A DNA stretch of 32,026 nucleotides. It comes from Clostridiales bacterium. Its GTDB lineage: Bacteria; Bacillota; Clostridia; Christensenellales; JAISNN01. A program made the translations under genes and the position numbers. The stretch is taken from assembly GCA_031276195.1 (NCBI GenBank), contig JAISNN010000018.1, positions 1 to 32,026 on the forward strand, read 5' to 3'. Positions 8,563 through 15,800 of the stretch are shown here, piece after piece; the first letter of the stretch is position 1; the number at the start of each line of letters is the position of its first letter. The notes below the pieces were generated by a model. The model was not told the origin of the DNA. It was given only the letters and a program-made list of their open reading frames with translations, and did not search any database.

Positions 8563-8643
8563 ACGTTAACTCCTTAAATTTTTTTTACGTGCGTTTATAT
8601 ATTAGTATAGTTATTTCCCGCCGGCGTTCCCTATCGATACCCT

Positions 8644-9444
8644 TTACCCCAAAGCGATATCAAGCATCATCATAACCGCAAAACCCGCGATCGCGCCCAA
8701 CGTCCCCGCGTCCGTATGCTTCGACGCCGCGCCCGGCACAAGTTCGTCGATCACGACATAGATCATCGCGCCCGCCGCGAACGACAACGCCCACGGAATG
8801 ACGGACAGCGTAACGGCGGCGATAAGCGCGCCCAAAACGCCCGATACGGGTTCGGCGACCCCGGACAACGCGCCGTATAGAAAAGCCTTGCGCTTTGAAA
8901 AGCCCTCCCCTTTGAGCGGCAGAGCGATGACCGCGCCCTCGGGCAAGTTTTGCACGGCGATACCGATCGCGAGAGCGAAAGCCGCCGCCGCGCTCACCCC
9001 CGAACCGGGAGTTCCCGCCAAAGCGAAAGCCAGCCCGACCGCCATACCCTCCGGAAAATTGTGCAGCGTAACGGCGAAAATCAACTTTGTGGATTTTTTC
9101 AGATTACTTTTCGGACCTTCGGGCATATCGGACTGCGCGTGGTGGTGCGGCAAAAGTTTGTCGAGGGCGAACAAAAAACCCGCGCCCGCCAAAAAACCGA
9201 AAGTCATCGGAATCCATTCGGGCAGCGCGCCGCCCGACGCGTATTCCTCCGCGGGAAGCAGAAGCGACCAAACCGAAGCCGCGATCATAACGCCCGACGC
9301 GAATCCCAAAAAAACTTTTTGTAATTTAAACGACGGTTTTTTTGAGACGAAAAATACGAACGCCGCGCCGAACGCCGTCCCCGCGAACGATATCCCCGTC
9401 CCTATCAACGCCGACAAAATCGGATTGAGGTTTTCCAAACCCAT
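8644..9444 (-). CDS. ZIP-family divalent metal transporter
   Basis: A 266-residue polytopic membrane protein with both ZIP metal-site helices: HNFPEG at residues 128-133 and QNLPEG at 165-170. A short His-rich loop (PHHHAQ, residues 99-104) lies between TM3 and TM4, as usual for ZIP proteins. By family it brings Zn, Mn or Fe into the cytoplasm. Metal choice is not readable from sequence, though replacement of the second His by Gln in the TM5 motif is compatible with broad or non-zinc specificity. It has a clear promoter (9648-9676) flanked by two similar palindromes that look like metalloregulator sites. The ribosome site is weak (GGGA). Confidence 0.92.
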   Translation of the reverse strand: MGLENLNPILSALIGTGISFAGTAFGAAFVFFVSKKPSFKLQKVFLGFASGVMIAASVWSLLLPAEEYASGGALPEWIPMTFGFLAGAGFLFALDKLLPHHHAQSDMPEGPKSNLKKSTKLIFAVTLHNFPEGMAVGLAFALAGTPGSGVSAAAAFALAIGIAVQNLPEGAVIALPLKGEGFSKRKAFLYGALSGVAEPVSGVLGALIAAVTLSVIPWALSFAAGAMIYVVIDELVPGAASKHTDAGTLGAIAGFAVMMMLDIALG

Positions 9445-9587
9445 ATTTTTTCCCGCTCCGCATTAGCATTTCGGATAATCCGGCGGCTTTCGGGTTTAGT
9501 TTTTTAAAACCCGCATCTTTTCCGCTCCGCGTATTTAATCGCCGCAAATTTTTTTACTTTGCGTTTAATCTTTTGTAAAACAAATCG

Positions 9588-9603
9588 GTTACCTATTGCT
9601 AAC
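9588..9603. promoter_or_regulatory. Second, imperfect copy of the ZIP operator (box 2)
   Basis: GTTACC-TATT-GCTAAC keeps the TTA(G/C)C-N4-GCTAA layout of box 1 with one mismatched pair, and lies about 40 bases downstream of the predicted transcription start. The two boxes bracket the core promoter. A further half-site, ATTAGC, occurs at 9463-9468. Confidence 0.5.
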
Positions 9604-9647
9604 TCATATTCTAAAAAAAATTACACTCCGAAAACTTTAACGCACTT

Positions 9648-9676
9648 ATTATACAACCGCAAAATTTAATTGTCAA
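9648..9676 (-). promoter_or_regulatory. Promoter of the ZIP (-ABC) transcript
   Basis: On the minus strand TTGACA (9671-9676), a 17-base spacer, then TATAAT (9648-9653): perfect consensus. The expected start near 9641 leaves a leader of about 200 bases before the ZIP ATG. Confidence 0.9.
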
Positions 9677-9681
9677 GCGAA

Positions 9682-9699
9682 AATTAGCCTATGCTAATT
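9682..9699. promoter_or_regulatory. Palindromic operator upstream of the ZIP promoter (box 1)
   Basis: AATTAGC-CTAT-GCTAATT is a perfect 7-bp inverted repeat with a 4-base centre, 5 bp upstream of the -35. Its TTAGC-N4-GCTAA form resembles DtxR/MntR-family metalloregulator sites (inference). Confidence 0.65.
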
Positions 9700-9721
9700 A
9701 TTTTTTTTAGCGGTTGGCGAA

Positions 9722-9850
9722 TATCGGTCAATACTCGATCACTAACCTCTAACCGCTTCCGCTAACCACTGCCGCTAACACCGGCCGCCGACAACTAAAA
9801 ACATCTCTAACCGCCTCCGCCGACCGCTAACACCGACCGCTAAAACACCC
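9722..9850 (+). repeat. CTAACCG-type degenerate intergenic repeat, locus 2
   Basis: Words such as GATCACTAACC, CTCTAACCGC, TCCGCTAACC and GACCGCTAACACC fill the gap between the ZIP promoter region and the stop of the glucan synthase, in the same plus-strand orientation as the other three loci. Confidence 0.7.
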
Positions 9851-9854
9851 CCTT

Positions 9855-12800
9855 TTAAACGAACACTTCCACTTTATAATTTCCCTCTTCTTTCAGCGCG
9901 ATTCCGCAATGGTTTTTTATTTTCATTCCGTTTATCGAGAAGAATTTTTCGCCGTCCCGTCTTTTTATTTCGATATTATAGACGCATTTTTTATGTTTAT
10001 ATTCGACTTTGCAAAAGTTTATCGCGGACGGCAGATTCGGTTTTATTCTTATGCGGTTATTAGAAAGGGTGATACCGAGCATATCCTCCAAAATCACGCG
10101 GTACATAAGTCCCGCGCTGCCCGTATACCAATTCCAGCCCATTTTCCCCTTTAAGGACACGTCCGCGCCGACGGCATACGGTTCGCCCATATATTTTTCG
10201 GAGCCGCTCATAATCTCCGCGGGGTTGATCATTTTCAAAATTTCATACGCTTCGTCCGCTCTCCCGCTCTTAAACAGCGCGGAAATATACCACATCACCG
10301 CGTGCGTATATTGTCCTCCGTTTTCCCTGACGCCGACGGGATAGGACGAGATATACCCGTAGAATTTTTCTCCGTCGAAGGGCGGCGCGAACAATTTTAC
10401 GATACGGTTTTCGCGGTCGACGAGGCTTGCCGCCGTATTCAAGACTTTTTCGATTCTTTCGGCGGAGGCGATACCCGAGATCGCCGCGTAACTTTGGCAT
10501 ATCAAATCGATTCTGCAATTTTTTGAAAATCTGCTTCCCAAGACTCCGCCGTCGTCGGTATACGCCCTTTTGAAACGATCCCCGTCGAAGCCGTGCGTAT
10601 TGACGGCTTTTTTGAGGCGCAGTTCGTGGGCGATATACTTCAAGCGGTTTTCCGCCGCCGTTCCCTTATACATTTTCAAAACCTCGTAGGCGAACATCGA
10701 CAGCCAAACGCTTTCGCCGATTCCCTTTGTTCCGACGGCGTCGAGAGCGTCGTTCCAGTCGCCCGCGCCTATCAAAAGCAGGTCGTGAGAGCCGTATTGC
10801 AGCGCGCTTTCGATCGCCCTTTCGATATGATCCAAAAGGCTTGCGCGGTATTTCCCGATCTCCGGAATTTCCATACGGCTTTGCTCGTATTGCATAAGCG
10901 GCGGCGAAACGAGATACGGAATTTTCTCGTCCAATATCGAATAGTCGCCCGTGGCGGCGATATATTTGAAGGCGCAATAAGGCAAAAAGAGTTTGTCGTC
11001 CGAGATTTTTGTCCTCACTCCCGGTCCGCCGCCGTGCCACCAGTGCATAACGCCGCCGTCCTCATATTGCCTTGCCGCGCAAAGCAGAATATGCCCTCTC
11101 AGAATATCGGGACGCGAATGGACGAGAGCCAAAACGTCTTGAAGCTGGTCGCGGAAACCGATCGCGCCGCCCGCTTGATAATAGCCGCAGCGTCCGTTCA
11201 GGCGGGACGAAACGACTTGATAGAGCAGGCGGTGATTGAACGTCGTATCGAGATATTTATCCCCCGTGCATATTTTTATATTATTAAAATCGGAAAAATA
11301 TTCCAGCGTTTTATTTTTTTCCTCTTGAATTTCACCGGGCTCGAAGTCCTCCGGAAGTTCTTCGTCTGCGGACAGAACGAAAAAGAATTTTTTCGTCTTT
11401 CCGGGTCGCAATGAAAGTTCATACTTAACGGCGAAAGCGTTGCCCAAAAAGCCGCCGCCGTTTTTGAATTCATCTGAATCTCCGCCGACGCCCCTGTTGC
11501 CGCTCTCTTTAAACGTTTTATTTAAAAATTTTCCGAAGCCGTTTCTTTCCCCGTATTCCCTATGCGGAAAGCCTCCGCTCTCATTCTTTTTTAACGACGT
11601 ATTCAAAGCCGCGTCAAAGCCGCTTTTTTCCCCGTATTCCCTATGCGGAAAGCCTCCGCTCTCCCCTTTAAATCCGTTATATAAAAAACCTTTTCCTTCC
11701 GCGCAATCCTTATATATAAAGCCCGTTCTGTCGGTTAGCCGCGCTTTATCCTTTATCGTTTCGCCGCCGAAAACCCTCAAAACGGCGGTATTATTATTCG
11801 ACGCGTTTTTGATTTTTACGCGGTCGGCGCGGTATTCATAGATCAGCGCGTCCTTATTTTGCCGATACGAGAGCGCGGGGTCGATATCCAAAAACAGAGT
11901 GAAGTCCGCGCTTTTTCCGGAGCGGTTTGAAATTTCCGTTTCAAAGATTTTCACCCTCCCGTTTTTCGCGGGGTATTCTAAAAGGCGCGAATCGAACGCC
12001 GTTTCGCCGTATTTAAACTCGTTATAAAACTCCGTCAAACCGTTTTTGTGTTCGGTGTATTTCCCGCCGCGGTTGAGCCTGAAAAGCCTCGATCCGTCCG
12101 ACAAAAACAGCCTTTCGGAGGGGGTATCGGACACGGGGTCGTTGCTCATAACGCTGACCTTATTTTCGCGGGAATTAAAAAAGAAAGAGAAGCCGCCGCC
12201 GTTTTCCGTAGCGACGAAGCCGCCGTCCGGGAGGGCGGCGACGTTGGAATACGGGAGGCGCGTTTTGTCCGTACCCTCGACGACGAAGCCGCCGTCCGTC
12301 GTGAAATATCCCGCGCCGCTCCTAAAAGCCTCGCGGCTGTCTTTTAGAAATCCGCCGCTTTCCGCGTCTTTTTTACCGCCGCTCACGCCTATCGCGCTCT
12401 CGTTTTCTTTATCTTTCCCTATATCGATCACGCCTATCGCGCTCTCGTTTATATTATCTTTTCTTATGCCGTTTTCTCTTATTGCTTTTTCGTTTTCTCT
12501 TATCACGCTCTCGTTTTCTCCGTATTTTTCAACCTCTCTTACGCTTATTGTATTTTCGTTTTCTCCGTATTTTTTCCCGTTATTTACGCTCCCCGTATCT
12601 TTATCCGCCGCTTTATAGTCGTTGAAATTCAAAAAGCAGACCTCCGCCAAAAACCGTCCGTCCTCCGCGTCTTCGTCCAAAACCTCGACGGACGGAAAGT
12701 CGCGCACGTATCTTTTTATCAGTTTTTTCACGGGGTCGTGATAGGGGTCGATGCGCGGTTCGGACACGATCAATTTGACTTTAATTCCCATACCTCTCAC

Positions 12801-15800
12801 GCGGTCGAACACCTTCAATACGGATATAAAAAAGTCCTCGCCGCGCGCGCCCGAATAGTCATAATACAAGATTTTATATTCAAAATTTCCCGAATAATTT
12901 CTATACGCCTCATAAAAAGGCTCGCTTGCCGCCCTCCTCAAAGCGTCTTGCCGAAGGGGTTCGTCGATTATGCGCGGCAAAATCTCCGTCAGAATAAGGT
13001 TTTCCTTTTCGGTCAACGCCTCCGAACCGCCGCCTATAAAGCCGGGATCCTCGTTTATCAGTTTGTCGAACACAAATGAGTTTGCCCGCCGTATCGCCGC
13101 GTCCAATTCGGCTCTGCCGTTTGCGGCGGCTATAAGAACGGAAAACTCCTTTTTCTCGCCTTTTTTCAAAAAAATCTCCGACGTAAAGCCGAAACAAGGC
13201 TCGATTACGCCGCCGATACCGTCCGATCCGCCGCCGCTTTCAAAACTCTTTTTAAATTCCTTGCCGCCGCTTTCGGTTTTCATAGTATTCCCGTTTTCCG
13301 TTTTCATAGTATTTCCGTTTCGCGGTTCCGAAGTATTCCCGTTTTCAAATTCCGCATTTCCGCTTTCAAATTTTATAGTATTTCCGTTTTCGGTTTTCAT
13401 AGTATTCCCGTTTTCGGTTTTCGCGGTATTCCCGTTTGGCAATTCCGTAACGCTTTCGCTTTCAAATTTTATAGCGTTTCCTTTTTGAAATTCCGCAACG
13501 GTTCCGCTTTGCGGTTCAAAAATATTTCCGCTTTTATTTTCCTCTTTTTCGACGCCGTTCCGGTATTCTTTCGCGTCGCCGCGAGCCTTATTGCAGCCGC
13601 GCGCGCCGTCCTTTTTTCTCTCCGTAACGATCGGGTTTTTAAGCGTCCGCCCTCTCCCGATAAAGTCGAATCTGTTAAACTCGGGGCATACCGAAATCCC
13701 CTTTACGAACATCGCCGCGTAATACTCCGCGCCGTTCTCCCTCGTTTTTTTTCTCTTTACGACGTAATAATTTTCCCGTTCTCTTTCCACGTTTATAAAC
13801 ATATTGTAAAAAGCCTTGTGGCTCATATAGGCGTCGCCGTCGCCCAAGACGATATCGCCGCCGAAAAAACTCAGCCGAAACGCCGCCGCCTCCCCGTCGT
13901 TTTTTATAACGAAAGAATGCAATTCCCCGTCCGTTCCGACGGGCGCGCGCACGGTATGAACGCACCCCCTTTTCTTGTTCGTATAGACGCACTTGCCGCG
14001 GAAAAATTCCGCCGTATAGTCGTTCGGATCGTCGAAAAGCGGCGCGTAAGTCGGGCAATACACCCCGCCCGTCGATAGGTTTTCGATATACAAAAATTTT
14101 CCCGAAACGTCCGCGATACTCTCCGCCTCTCTCGTAACGCGCACACTCCCGAAAGCGGAAAAAGCCCTCCCCGAGTCGTCCGCGAGTATGTTATACCGCC
14201 CGTTCGACAGGACGGCGTAGACGGGGCGCGTACGCGGAGACGCGCAAAAATAAGCGGCGGCGGGCGCGGTTTCGCGGCGTATGAAGTCGTTCTTTTTGAC
14301 GGATTTAGATGGTTTGACGGAGGAATTTTTCTCCGTCAGAAGCTGCCGTCCCGAGGCGTTTTTTTTGTCGCGCATAAACAGCGAACAAAATATATCGTCC
14401 GTCAAATAGTTTGCGGCCGCGCACATAATCATACCTTGATGGTGCGCCATATACGACGCGACGGGCTTTTTTTCCAAGAAGTCCATAGCCTCGAAATAGC
14501 CGTATCCGCCCGTCATTCCCATATCTTTCAACTTTAAAAGGTTTTCGATCGCGCCGCGCCCGAGATGTTTCAACGCCAAAAAACTCGAATACGGCGAGAT
14601 TACGCATTCGTTCGAACGCGATTTCAGCGACAAAACGTTCACGCCGAAAGCGCGGTATTGATATTTCATACCGTCGTCAAACCGATAATATCCGCTCTCC
14701 GACAGCCCGAAAACGCCGTTGCACCGCGCGCGCCTCTGCACTCTCGCGGCGTTTCTCGACGAATTAAAAAGCAGCGTTCCCTTCGGCGCGCTCAAAAAAA
14801 TGTCCGCCATAAGATATTCAAACATCGTTCCGCTCCACGAATACAGCGTGTTCCCGTAGGGCTTCGCGGCGCGCCGCCCAAGCTTAAACCAGCACGGCAG
14901 AGAGTTCACGCTCCCGAGATAGGACAAAATCCGCGACTCGGACGCCAGCAAATCATAATGCGCGGCATATTTTTTTGAGGACGCGTCGAAACCGATATAA
15001 AATAAATTCCGCTTATAGTCGTAAAGTCTCGAAAAATCCGCGCCGTCGACGAGAGCGTTAAGCGCGCGATAAAGCGATTTCATTCTTCCTTTCAGTTCCG
15101 CGGATACGGAAGCCGCGCCGGTATGGATATCCAAAAACTCCTTGACGACGATTGCGGCGGCGGTAAAATTCGCGCTGTCCACGCTCGAAACGAAGGGCGG
15201 CGGCAGGATTTTTCCGTCCTTTACGGCATACCAATTATACAGATGTCCGCGCCATTTTTCCAGACCTTCGACGGCGGCGGTGATCTTTTCGATTTTTTGG
15301 ACGGCGTCCGAGAGCGCGGCTCCGTCAAAAACCGCGCCTTTTAAAAGGTCTTCCCTATCGACACCCTTGTCCCTTTTGTATATTCCGATATAATAGTCCG
15401 ACAAGACCGCCAGCATAGAAAAACCGATATTCGTAGGCGAAGTGTTTAAAGACGCGCCGAGGTACGGCTCCGTTTGAACGTTGTCGCATATCAGCGGATT
15501 GCATTCCAGATTGTCCTTAAAAAAACCGTACGTCTTTTCCGCGCATTCGGTCAAAAAGTCCGCTCCCTCTTTGGCTTTCGCGTTCTTTTTTTTATCGCCG
15601 CCGCTTGCGTATACAAAAAACGCCGCGGTATAAAGGAGCGCGGCAAGCGCGGCGGATACTCTCGAAAATACAAAAAAATCAAGAACGGCAAAGCCCGTCG
15701 TCATCAAAAGCGAGGGCAGAATATAGCGGCAAAGCGCGTTTTTTTCCCCGTTTTCCTTTTGAGTTTCATAAAAAGTTTTCCATTCCAAGACTTTTTCCTC

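Noticed and set aside
9326-9547. Minus-strand 73-residue frame at the ZIP start
   Set aside because: It is out of frame with the ZIP protein, has no motif, and lies in the ZIP leader and 5-prime coding region.
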